A model generated the notes under the pieces. The model saw only the letters and a list, made by a program, of their open reading frames with translations, was not told the origin of the DNA and made no database searches. A DNA stretch of 64,000 nt from Ceratotherium simum simum (taxonomy: Eukaryota; Chordata; Mammalia; Perissodactyla; Rhinocerotidae). A program made the translations under genes and the position numbers. Shown here piece by piece: positions 37,249 to 48,613 of the stretch (positions are counted from its first letter, which is position 1; every line of letters begins with the position of its first letter). The stretch spans positions 319,046-383,045 of the forward strand of contig NW_004454198.1 in assembly GCF_000283155.1 (NCBI RefSeq), written 5' to 3'.

Positions 37249-37447
37249 CATGGGGCTAGCACAGTGGCGTAGTGGTTAATTTCACATGATCTGTTTGGGG
37301 GGCCAGGGTTCGCAGGTTTGGATCCTGGGTGCGGACCTACGCACCGCTCATCAAGCCATGCTGTGGAGGCGTCCAGTATACAAAATAGAGGAAGATTGGT
37401 ACGGATGTTAGCTCAGGGGCCAATCTTCCTCACCAAAAAAAAAAAAA
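37249..37447 (+). mobile_element. Divergent ERE SINE with 15-bp target duplication, nested in L1
   Basis: Variant head tggggctagcacagtggcg, shorter than the other EREs. Exact aaaagacttgtatcc flanks it at 37234-37248 and 37448-37462. L1 sequence resumes on both sides. Confidence 0.9.
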
Positions 37448-40400
37448 AAAAGACTTGTATCCAGAATAAAGAACTCCTGCAACTCAATAATAAAAAGACA
37501 AACGACACAGCCAAAAAACAGGAAAAAGATGTGAACACACACTTCACAAGAGAACATACATAAATAGCCAATAAGCATATGAGAAAGTGCTCATCCAATA
37601 TCCTTTGTCATCAGGGAAATGCAAATTAAAGCCACAAGCAGGTATCTGTATGCATGCACCAGAGGGTTAGAGTGAAGAGGACCGAGGACACCCAGGTGGG
37701 CAAGGATGTGGAGCAACTTGAGCTTTCAGACTGCCTTGTGTGGATAACATGGAACCAGCACTTTGGAAAACTGTTTGGCGACTTCTTTAACAAGTCGAAC
37801 ATGCATCTACCCTGTGATCCAGCAATTCCGCTCCTGGGTGTTTATCCGTGAGAAATAAAACCATCTATCCACAACACCTGTGCAACAATATTCCATGCAT
37901 CTTTAATTCATAATAACCCAAACCAGAAAACAATCCAGATGTCCATCAACAAGTGAATGGATAAATACATCATGGTATATCTGTACAGTGGGATATTTAC
38001 TAATCAGTAAAAAGAAACAAACTACCATTTGAAGATTATCCCTATCGTGCAACAACGTGGGTGAATGTCAAAATATACTGAATGAAAGAAGGCAGACATG
38101 AAAAATACATACCGTATGAATCCTGGGCTGTTGTGATCTTCATGCTGTCACTGTACTCAGATGCCTTGACTTGGCTGGTCCAGAAACCCAGTTTATTATT
38201 ACTATACAAATTAACTAAATTACTCCAGAAGACAAAGAAATATTAACCAACCAATTTCGATAGAGTTGTCAAAGAATTACTGCTTCAAAAACACCAGATA
38301 GTTCTGCAGAATTCTACCAAACACTTAAGGAACAGATATTTAACTCTTCTAGAACATAGAAATAGAAGGAAATCTTCAAAATTCTTTTTATGAAGTAAAC
38401 ATAGCATTGATACTAAAACCTGTCAAAGAAAGCAAAAAATAGAATAAAAACCAACGCTACAAACCAGTCTCGTTTATGAAAAAATCCTAAAAACTATATT
38501 AGCTGACAATTTCACCAGAACACCAGAAGAATAATACACCATGATCAAGTAGAGTATATTCTTAAAATGGTTTAATATTTGGAAATCTATAACACCATAT
38601 ACAGTAATCTAACCTATTAATAGGATAAAAAGTGAAAAATTCATATTATTATCTCCATAGATGCTGAAAAGGCATCCATATGTGATTTTTTTAAATAACC
38701 TTTCAAAAATGAAGGTGAATAAAAGGTTAAACATAGAGTTACTATGTGATCCAGCAATTCCACTGCTAGATACACCCACCAGAGAAATGAAAATGAAAAC
38801 TTGTATCAGAATGTTCAAGCAGTATTACTCATATTAGCCGAAAAGTGGAAAAAATCCAAATGTCCATCAATTGATAAATGGATAAATAAATTGGGGTATA
38901 ACCATACAATGGAATATTATTTAGCAATACAAAGGAATGAAATACTGATACATGCCACAATATGGAAGAAACTCAAAACATTATGTTCAGTGAAAGAAGT
39001 CAGTCACAGAGGTCATATACAAAGACCACATATCGTATGATTCCATTATTATGAAAAATCCAGAACAGGCAAATCTATAAAGACAGAAAGATTAGTGGTT
39101 GCCAAGGCTGTGGGATGGAGGTGGGGAGTGACTAATAATGGGTACTAGGTTTCTTTTGAAGATGATGAAAATGTTCTAAAATTAGATTATGGTGATGGTT
39201 TTACAACTCTGTGTGTATACTAAAAACCACTGAATTGTACACTTTAAATGGATGAATTTTATGGTATGGAAATTATATCTCAATAAAGTCATTTTTGTAA
39301 AAAGTAAATGGTCTAAATCCTTCAGTTAAAAGACAGAGATTGTCAGACTGGATTAAAAAAGCAAGACTTCACTATGTGCTAGCTAGAAGAAACTCACTTG
39401 AAACATAAAGACACAGATATGCTAAAAGAAAATGAATGAAGAAATATTTCCCATGGAAATACTAATCAAGAAAACTGAAGTGACTACTTTAATATCAGGT
39501 AAAGTAGATCACAAAACAAGGACTATTACCAGGGACAAGGGGGATATTTCATGATGATAAGGGATCAGTTGATCAAGAAGACATATCAACCATAAATGTG
39601 CTTGCATGTAATTATCCAGCCTCGGGGGCCTCCCATCACCGGAGTCATTTAAGATCCCTCTGGGTGTGTTGCCCAACGTGAGTAGATGAGAAAGAAAGAA
39701 GAGGCAGAGACACTAGAAAGAAGGAGGCAGCACAGGCGACACGTGTTTTACCGAGAAACTCCAAACAATTGACTAAAAATACAAATGATGAGAAAATTAA
39801 ATAAGATGGCAGAGAACACAATTGATATTAAAAATTCAATGACTTTCCTATGAACAAAAATAAATAATTATAAAAAAGAGAAAAATTCCAAACTAAAATA
39901 GCAACCAAAGATTAAATACCAAGTTATAAACTTAATAGGAAAAGTGAAGGACCTATTGACATATGGGGAAAAAACCTTTAAAAGGCTAGTAAAGGATATA
40001 TATAACAAACTATAACTCAAATAGATAGAGGCAAGGACAGTTCGATACTGTAAATATGTCAATTCACGTTAAGATAATCTCCAAACCCCATGTAATCCCA
40101 ATTAAACTATAAACAGGATTTTCAGAGGGAACTTATTAAATGCTACTAAAATTCATCAGGAAAAATAAGCATTGGTGAATAGCAGGAAAATTCTGAAAAA
40201 AAAAGAGTTGTGGGACAGGTGGGGTGGGTGGAGGGTGGTGCTGGCCCTATGAGATATGAAACATTTCTGATATGAAAACAATTTTTTAAAGTTTAGTACT
40301 GAAGAAACCATCAACATCTAGAAGAATAGAACAGAAGAGAAAGTACAGAAATAGTCCTCATGTATATGGTAATTTAACTTTTTAGAAAGATGACATTATA

Positions 40401-41009
40401 GATAAGTGGGGGAGAGGAATTACTGAAAAAAAATAGTGTGGGGACAACTAGCTACTCTTTAAAAAGACAAAAAGAAAGCTGGATCCCTACCTCACTCCTC
40501 ACACCAAAATACTTTCCCAGTGGATTTATTTTTATAATCTTGGGGGGAGAGAAGGCCTTTCTAAGCAAAATCCAAATGCAAATCTATAAAGAAAAAGACA
40601 GATATGTGACTAAAATGTAAACACTTTTGTAGACAAAAATATTATTTGTAACATGATATAATATCATATGCACTATAATCAACAGTTAAATTCCTTAATT
40701 TAAAAGAGTAAACACAAATCACTAAGAAAATATTTAAAAAAAGAAAAATGGTCAAAGAAAATAGACAGCTGCTGCAAAAGAAATACATACAGCCAATAAA
40801 CACACGGAAAGATGCACAACCTCACTCGCAATCAAAGAATTCTAAACCAAAGTAAAAAGTGATGTCCCTTTTCACCTATTGAGACAAAAATGTTTAAGTT
40901 TGTTGACATCTAGCGCTGTCAAGGATATAGGGAAATAAACACGTTTACAAAGTTGGAAAGAGTGTATCTGGTGCAAACTTTCTGGAAGACGATTCAGCCA
41001 TATTTACTA

Positions 41010-41640
41010 AAATGTTTGTATGGACATGTCCTTTAGCTCAGGGGAGAGTTGGGCAAGCAGGTCAGAAGGAAAAGCAAGCAGAGAGAAATATTTGAGTGAG
41101 TGAGGGTTTAGAGCTGGAGGGCTGGGGACTGGGCTGCCCCCAGCACAAAGAAGGTGACTCAGAGCAGAGGTGGCAGAGATGGCTAGAAGCTCAGGGAGGG
41201 GCCGCCTCACCCAGCTGGGACTTAGTCACAATGCACCGGTCAGGGCAGCTGCAGATGAAACAGGAAGAGGAGATCCAGGCCAGAGGAATGAATGATCTGG
41301 GGGGTCCATCTTCACAGGGAGAGGAGAATATAGGAAGCATGCTCTGGAAAAGAATGTCAACGATCCTCAAAGAGGTAACAGAATCTGCTTCAGCCTACAG
41401 GTCTGCATCGTTTGGTTTGGCATTCAGCCCAGACACCGAAGGGAAAGGGAACCGGGAATAATTGCAAGAGAAGAAATGGGCTGCCTCCCAGACACGCTTC
41501 AGGACGGTGAGTCAGGAGAGTCTGAGGGAAGGTGGGCTCAGTTCATTTACATCTCAGTGCAAACCAGGGAAAGTACTGTAACTACTTTTTTTTGGAGATT
41601 TCTAACTTTTCCTGTTGTTTCTTGTTTTTGTTACCCCACC
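41010..41640. other. No recognised feature
   Basis: Purine-rich intergenic sequence; a 121-codon plus-strand ORF at 41096-41461 has no recognisable content. Confidence 0.4.
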
Positions 41641-43075
41641 TCAAAAAAAAAATTTTGTGTGTGTGAAATAGAATGTGCACACAGGAAAGTGCATAAACAA
41701 GACAACGTCGCAAATTAGTCAAAAGTGAACACCTGTGTAGCCATCACTTGATGAAAAAATAAACTCTGCCAGCCTGAGAAGCTCCCGTGTGCACCTCCCA
41801 GGTCACAGCATCTTCCCACAGAGACAACCACTACCCTGACTTTTATAGTAATCACTTCTGCTTTCTGGTTTTACCGTCTAAGTATGTATATTACAATACA
41901 ATACCGCTTCGTATGGTCTGTTTTTAAACTTCCTCTAAATGGAATCACACAATATGTCTTTTGTATGCCTGGCTTCTTTCACTCAACGTTATCTTTTTTT
42001 TACGATTTATCCTTATCATCTGTGATGTGTGTTGCTGATATTTTCTCCCACTCTGTGGGTGTGCCTTTTGGTCTTCATGGTGTCTTTTGAGGAAATTTTT
42101 AATTTTAACACAGTCTAACCTATCAGTCTTTTCCTCTGTGGTCTGTGCTTTTCGGGTCTTGTTTAAGATCTCTTTCCCTACCCCGAGCCCGTGAGATATG
42201 CTATATTATCTTTGAAAAGCTTTATCATTTTGCCCCATACATTTAGTTCTATAATCCACCTAGAAATGGTTTTTGTGTGTGATGGAGGCAGGGATCAAGT
42301 CTTATAGTTTTTCCATGTGGGTACTTACATGACCCAATGCTACTTACTGAAAAGACCATCCTTCCCCCATTACTCTCCTGTGCTACCTTCATCATCCATC
42401 AAGTGTCCGTACTATACCTCCCTTGGACCGGGCAAGAGGGGTCCACGCCCCTGGCCACAGGCTTTAGTACCCCAAATATTATAAACACACACACATACGT
42501 ATTAAAGAACACATGCTGTGTTTCTTCACATTCTGAACATTCTCAGCAATTATTTATTTTGCTCCTGGCTGTGTCACATCCTCTGTCTTCTCTCACTCTG
42601 GGTCTCCAATAAAACATATGCTCGACATTCTCACTTTAATCTCCACTTCTCTTACCCTCTCTTCCCCATTTTCTGTCCTTTGGTGTCTCTGTTTCCTTCT
42701 GGACAGTTTCTCCTGATGCGTCTTCCAGGTCACTGTTGTCATTTCAGCTGTGTCTAACCTGAAACTCATCCACTGGATTCTTAATTTTAATTATCGTATT
42801 CTTTCAGTTATAGAATTTTATGTCATTCTTTTTCAAATCTGCTATGTCGTTTTTTATACTTTCCAATTCCCTGCCAAAGATTTCAGGCTTGACTTTTACC
42901 TCCTTGAACATAATCAGAACAGTTGTGTGCAGGCTGGTCCTGCTTTTTTTGATACCTAGAGTCTCCATGGCTGTTTCTGCTGTTAGCTTTCTGCTCATTC
43001 TCGTTTATGGAGTCTTGTCTCCCCACACAGCTGGTATCTTTGATGGTATATTGAGTTGTATTTGATAAAACAGGT
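41640..43075 (-). mobile_element. Old antisense L1-like sequence
   Basis: AT-rich text such as tggcttctttcactcaacgtta reads as the complement of L1 3' UTR. Boundaries approximate. Confidence 0.6.
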
Positions 43076-43083
43076 TTTTGGGG

Positions 43084-43269
43084 TTTTTTTGAGGAAGATT
43101 GGCCCTGGGCTAACATCCATGCCCATCTTCCTCTACTTAACATGGGACTTCTCCACAGCGTGGCTTGACAAGCGGTGCGTCAGTGCTCGCCTGGGGTCCG
43201 AACCTGCGAGCGCTGGGGCCTCCAAGGCAGAGCATGTGCACTTAACCGCTGCGCCACCGGGCCAGCCCC
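43084..43269 (-). mobile_element. ERE SINE, reverse, divergent and short
   Basis: gaggaagattggccctggg at the left and ccaccgggccagcccc at the right. Older copy judging by mismatches. Confidence 0.85.
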
Positions 43270-43714
43270 TGAAAAACGTCTTTAAAATAATTTTAGGCTG
43301 ATACCCTTTTCCTCCAGAAAGGATTTTCCACTGGTATCTTTAAGGTACCTGGGGGGTAGGTGTAGGGAGGGTGCTACCAGACCAGGACCATTTTTAATTC
43401 AAGTTCAAAGCTTGAAGTTTCCGGGGACACCTAAATGACAGGAAGCTGAGTGAAAGTCCACGGTGGCCTGGTTTATTTGCAATTCACCCCTCTCCCAAAG
43501 TGCGGCCCTTTGGGGTCCTAGCCTAAAGGGATTAAGAAACATATACCACATCTACCCCCTGAGGCCCCCACTCCAGGCTCATGCCCTGAGCTGCTGCTTC
43601 TGAATCAGTAAGTGCTCCCCAGGACAAAGGCCCCTCGCATGCTCACTTTCTGGGTTTCTGCCTGCAGACCTCGACCTGGTAATCCCGCATGCTCTTGTTA
43701 GCTCTTCACTGCTT

Positions 43715-44035
43715 TTTTTTTTTTTTTAAATAAACTTTATATTTGAAATAATTTTAGATTTACAGAAGAGTTGCAGAGGTAGTGCAGAAAGTTCCTGAAT
43801 ATCCTTCCCTCTATCTGTTTCCCCCTGCGTTAGCATCTTACATGACCTTGGCACATTTGTCATGACTGAGAAATTAACATGGGTACATTACTATTAACTA
43901 AACTCCAGACTTTATTAGTATTTCACTAGTTTTTCCACTAATATCTTTTCTCTGTTCTGGGATCTGATCCAAGTTACCACATTGCATTCAGCTTTCAATG
44001 TTTTTGAGAAGATTTTAAAATATATGCTATTTCAT
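43715..44035 (-). mobile_element. Antisense old L1 3' fragment
   Basis: Poly-T then aataaactttatatttgaa and gatttacagaagagttgcag, typical complement of an old L1 3' UTR. Confidence 0.6.
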
Positions 44036-44872
44036 CCAGCTTCTGAGGGAGGATGGTCCTAATTACGTCATCTTCCACGGCTGCCCTCCCCCATCATTTC
44101 ACTGTCATTCCTAAAAGTAAAAAATCCTTAAAGCAGTCAACATAAAAATCTTGAAAGGAGTTTTCAAATTTGTTCCAGCGGAGGAAGTTGAAAAATTGAG
44201 TTTGCAACTTGCTGGGGATGGGGGAGCTGTCGGTAGAACAGAGGATGGACCGTGTACGAGAAAACAGAAACTTTGTGGCGGGTTAGGCTTCGCCGCAGCA
44301 GCAAACTAACCACAGAGTCTCAGCCGTAAACACGCAAAAGTCTGCTTGTTCACCGGAGGCTGCTGCAGGCTTGGCAGCTGTCGGGGCAGCTTTCTGCCAA
44401 GGGGTGACTCGGGGATCCAGGCTCTTTCCAGCTTGTGGCTCACCCATCTTTGTTGGGGACACATCTTACCCCCTCCTGATGCGTCCTTCCATGAGGAGAG
44501 AGCCCCACTGGTGTAACACCCTTGGTCTCGCTCCACACCTTCGTGTATTTGATGGATGAATTGGAAAGAGAAAACAGGCATGCGTCATCCAGCCCTCTTT
44601 TCTTCCCTTTCCCTTGGGAGCTGGCTCGCCTGCAGAGGGTGTGTGTTCTGCTCTGCTGCTCCTCACCTGGAGTGTGACATGGACGGCCCCAGCCCCACTG
44701 TGGGGGGAGGCCTGCAGTTTTCTGGCGCTGCCTATGGCTGCATAAAGTCTGCCTAATTCTGGAGTTGTGTTAGGAAGCCCACTCTCCTGTATCCAAGACC
44801 TTCTTACTGCACCTGTATGAACACAACTTACTCCACTTTTATTGTTTTCATAGATTCATTCATCATCTAAGG

Positions 44873-45111
44873 CAGTGGTTCCCAACCCAGAGTAATTTTG
44901 CCTCCCAGGGGGACATTTGACAATGTCTGCAGACATTTTTGATTGTCACAACTGGGGGTGGGGGCAGAGAGTGGGTAGAGGCATCTAATGGGTAGAGGCC
45001 AAAGGTGCTGCTAAACATTCTGTAATGCGGGGACATTGTGGGGGGACAGCCTCCCACAGCAAAGAATTATCTGGCCCAAAATGACAATAGTGCTGATGTT
45101 GAGAAACCCTG
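44873..45111 (+). mobile_element. MER20-like hAT MITE, near full length
   Basis: cagtggttcccaaccc start, gacaatgtctgcagacattt, gtcacaactgggggtggggg, and gttgagaaaccctg end. Confidence 0.8.
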
Positions 45112-45268
45112 ATTTAAGGGAAGCAAATGACCATCCCAGATCAGCGGAAGTGACTTAGTCCAAGCAAGTCCAAACCCAAGGGAAACTGAACCGGGGTAAC
45201 AAAGTGGCACCTGTCGAGCTGGGCCCTTTTTTGGCCAGATTTTGTCTGTCCTGCTAACAGGCCTTTCT

Positions 45269-46032
45269 TTTTTTTTTTTTTTTTTTTTTTAAACACATAG
45301 AATCATTTTATCTATGTTGTAGTCAGTAAAAAAAAATAATTATTACCCTGTAAAGCATCAAATCTGTTCTCATAATCTAATCCTTGTTACATGATTGCCA
45401 TATTCCCAGTACTCCGGTATGCTCTGCTGGCTTCTACGCACAAATCTTTCTTTTTTTTTTTTTTTATTGCAGTAACATTGGTTTATAACATTGCAAAATT
45501 TCAGGTGTACATCATTGTACTTCTATTTCTGCACGGACTACATCATGTTCACCACCAAAATACTAATTACAACCCATCACCACACACATGTACCGAATTA
45601 TCCCTTTCACCCTCCACCCTCCCCCCTTCCCCTCTGGTAACCACCAATCCAATCTCTGTCCCTATGTGTTTGTTTATTGTTGTTATTATCTACTACTTAA
45701 TGAAGGAAATCATACGGTATTTGGCCTTCTCCCTCTGACTTATTTCACTTTGCATTATACCCTCAATGTCCATCCATGTTGTCACAAAAAATCAACGATA
45801 GAACTACCATATGATCCAGCTATTCCACTGTTGGGTATTTATCCAAAGAACTTGAAAACACCAATTTGCAAAGGTACATGCACCCCTGTGTTCATTGCAG
45901 CCTTATTCACAATAGCCAAGACTTGGAAGCAACCTAAGTGCCCATCAAGGGACGAATGGATAAAGAAGCTGTGGTATATATACACAATGGAATACTACTC
46001 AGCCATAAGAAACGACGAAATCCAGCCATTTG
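45269..46032 (-). mobile_element. Twin-primed (5'-inverted) L1 with 14-bp target duplication
   Basis: taacaggcctttct occurs at 45255-45268 and 46033-46046. Inside, 45269-45790 is L1 3' UTR in minus orientation with poly-T at 45269 on. About 45793-46032 is upstream L1 sequence in plus orientation, an internal inversion. A second poly-T at about 45450-45466 splits off a non-L1-looking 160-bp segment. Confidence 0.88.
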
Positions 46033-46049
46033 TAACAGGCCTTTCTAAA

Positions 46050-47127
46050 CCCCACCCTGCAGCTGGGACTTACGTTTCAATCGGGTTTTCTCAGGTAAGT
46101 CAGAATAAACAATCTCCTCAAGGCTCTCCCCGGCCCTCCCTTCTCCCTAAGGTGGTTCTGGGTCCTGGAGGTCTTTACCATCAGGCCTAGAGAAGCAGGG
46201 GCAGCCTGCGTCACTGTCTGCCCGTGCTGGCATCCGCCGGGCTCTCCGACTTCCTGCAGGCTCCAGGGTGGCTGTTTCTTCCTCCCCGTGTCTGCTGCCC
46301 AGCCGCTCGTCCCAGCCACAGCACCTGCAGGCGCAGCCAAGCCACTCTCCGGCACACGGATGTCAGGAGGATGTGAGGAGGCGGCCACGAGCTCACAGGT
46401 CCAGGAGCCTTTTGCCCCACTGCTGTCCTATGATGGCAGGGCACCTCCCAGTACTCTGGGTAGCAAGCAGGACACAGGTGTCCTCTCCTCTCAGATCCCC
46501 GACCCCCCCAGGGGGGGGTCTATCCGTTGCCCCTATATACCCCTTGCAGTAGCACCAGCTGCAAGGCCCATGCCAGCGCCTCACTCTGGCCCTTCTCCCC
46601 AACTCTTGCACCACTTCTGGGCCTGGAAGACCTGTCTCTAACGGCGTCCTCAGGCCTAGCTCCTGGCTGGGTGTGGGGCTGGGAGGGTGGAGGGAGGGAC
46701 CTCACGTAGGCATGAAGAGGGCAGGGAGGATGCATAAGAGACCCAACACCCTCTTCCTAAAAATAAAATTTGGGGGAACACTTCCTCTATTCTCCTGAAA
46801 TGAGGATAATAAGTAATCTGCCTTCCCACACACTTAACTTTTAAAAATCACAATATAATGCCTGAGTTGTAATAGCGAGGAAGACTAAAAGGAAAACAAT
46901 TTGTAACCAAATTAGCACATATTTCGAAACGTCAGTGCTCAGGCCCCGTGACACTAGAAAACATAACGAAGCGTCAGACACTTGCCCTGCTTTATAAGAA
47001 ATAAGTCAGGATTTAAGAAAAGTAAGAAGATCGGAAATTATTCTCATAAGAACAAAAAAAATGAAAGAGCAGAAATATACTATCAAACGCTAGAATAAAT
47101 ATTATTTTAACCTGTGTTTTTGATTAC
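46050..47127. other. Intergenic, no recognised gene
   Basis: GC-rich to about 46700, then AT-rich. Overlapping ORFs on both strands are low-complexity Pro/Ser/Gly and unsupported. Confidence 0.45.
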
Positions 47128-47245
47128 CTTTTGTAAACCGAACGTGTGACCGGGGTCAGGTCCTGGGCTGAGATCATGGTAACATGGTTTTCACCAACGC
47201 GAATCTCTGTCCCTGCGCCTTCAATGCCAGCAGTGCCCCCCATGA
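47128..47245 (-). other. Orphan exon-like ORF between MPP3 and CD300LG
   Basis: 118 nt on the minus strand flanked by a good acceptor (gttttactttcacag at 47246 and up) and a plausible donor (AAAAG|GTAATC, edge at 47128). From an ATG at 47243 it is open for 38 codons and runs through the donor (MGGTAGIEGAGTEIRVGENH...). I recognise neither a gene nor a repeat family. It may be a chance ORF, a decayed exon or an exon of an unannotated transcript. Confidence 0.3.
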
Positions 47246-47639
47246 CTGTGAAAGTAAAACACATCTCCCCACATCACCAGAATCACACCCTCATGCACAG
47301 TCTCCCCTCCCAGAACCACTGAGTTCATGCTTCAACTATTAACCCTCCAAGTGGGTAAAATTCCACCTGTAGATATGGAAGCATATATGCCAAAATGGTT
47401 TTCTAAGGGAGGAGGCGAATTACAGGAAACGTCCCCACTCTTTTTTATCTTTTTTTTTTTTTACATTTCTGTATTGTGTAAAATTTTGCTTACAACCTGT
47501 ATGAACTTGGCAATCAGGAAAACAAAACCCGACAGAGCTATTTTGGAAAACGATGTGTCAGGGCTCCCTCTAGTGTGCATGTTTGTTTTGTTCCTTTCCA
47601 GGAGGATTCGATTCTGAGGTGGGAAACCGCGAATTCACT

Positions 47640-47850
47640 CACTCTTTTAAGGGCCAAGACAGCTCAGCGCGCCTGGGGAGACCAGCCTTGCAGCGCCGCC
47701 TGCCGGTGGCTCCGGTAACCCGCTCAGCCCAGCCCCACAGCTTTCATCACCCCGCCTGCACCGCCGCCCTGTGGCCAAGGGCGGTACTGCGCCCTGCCGG
47801 AGGTGATGGGGGAGGAGGGCGCAGTGGGCCCTGCGGCCGGGGCCCCTAAC
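47640..47850. other. Small CpG-rich patch
   Basis: Cluster of CpG (gcgcgcctggg, gcgccgcctgccgg, caccgccgccct) in otherwise AT-rich sequence, 0.8 kb before CD300LG. Could be a regulatory element or an old repeat. Confidence 0.35.
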
Positions 47851-48289
47851 CTTTGGACCATGGACCACTTTGGGCTATTCTCCACTTGGGGGAAACTTAT
47901 GGGTCCCCTCTCAGGGTAATGGTCTTTTACGTATGTAAAATAAAATACATACACATGAGAGAAAACCAATAATATTGAAGTGCTTATCAAAATATTTATA
48001 ATTGTGTAATATAGTGATAAATGTGTTTTATTAGCGATTTAAATAGTGGCAAGTCTAGTAACTAATTATTTTCCAAGCACTAAGGAGATACTCGATATTT
48101 CGAGCTATCTGCGACAACTTGATGTGTTGGTGTAAGTGATTTGTATCGGTGACAGACACAACTAACGCTCATAATAGAAGGAAAACACAAATGTTAAAGT
48201 CAATATGTAATTTTTAATGGGTAGTGAAAGTCAATATGTAATTTTTCCCCATCCAAATTCATGGACTCCCTGAATTCTACGCACAGAAC

Positions 48290-48570
48290 GCCCCCCCCCC
48301 CCGCCCGGGGCGCATGGCCAGGGACCTGGTTAAGACCCCCGGGAAGGGGGACGGCTGTGGGAGGAGCGCTCCAGTGGGTTTTCAGGCCGGGAGGGGGAGG
48401 TGAGCACCGAGGGTCAGTTAAGGGAACGGCAGAGGCGCTTCCCCGGGCTGGGCGCGCGGAGGAGTGACCCTCACGGCCCCTCCCCTCCCTTCCTTGTCCT
48501 GATCTGGCGCATCTGCAGGAAGTTAAAGCTCCCAGTTCCTGGCGTGTGCTCCGCGTGTCCAGTGCCCACC
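48290..48570 (+). promoter_or_regulatory. CD300LG: CD300LG proximal promoter and 5' UTR
   Basis: GC-rich, TATA-less sequence directly upstream of the start codon, beginning with a run of C. It holds a CAGGAAGT ETS core at 48516-48523, about 50 nt before the ATG. ETS sites are typical of endothelial genes, which fits the known expression of this gene; the link is inferred. Confidence 0.5.
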
Positions 48571-48613
48571 ATGCGGCCCCTCGTCCTGCTGTGGGGCTGC
48601 CTCGTGCTGCCAG
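48571..48613 (+). CDS. CD300LG: CD300LG exon 1, signal peptide
   Basis: ATG with strong Kozak context, then [14 protein letters not shown] plus one base of Gly15; donor GTGAGA. A hydrophobic secretory leader close to the human one. Confidence 0.95.

Larger units (their letters stand above)
36640..41000 (+). mobile_element. Mosaic of old truncated L1 fragments
   Basis: Several L1 ORF2/3' UTR pieces in succession: 36640-36958, 37463-38110, 38120-38700, 38700-39300 ending atctcaataaag, then more upstream L1 text to about 41000. Two EREs are nested in it. ORFs here are L1 debris. Confidence 0.8.

Noticed and set aside
45588..46190. 200-codon plus-strand ORF
   Set aside because: It runs across the inversion junction of the twin-primed L1; a fusion of antisense and sense L1 sequence.
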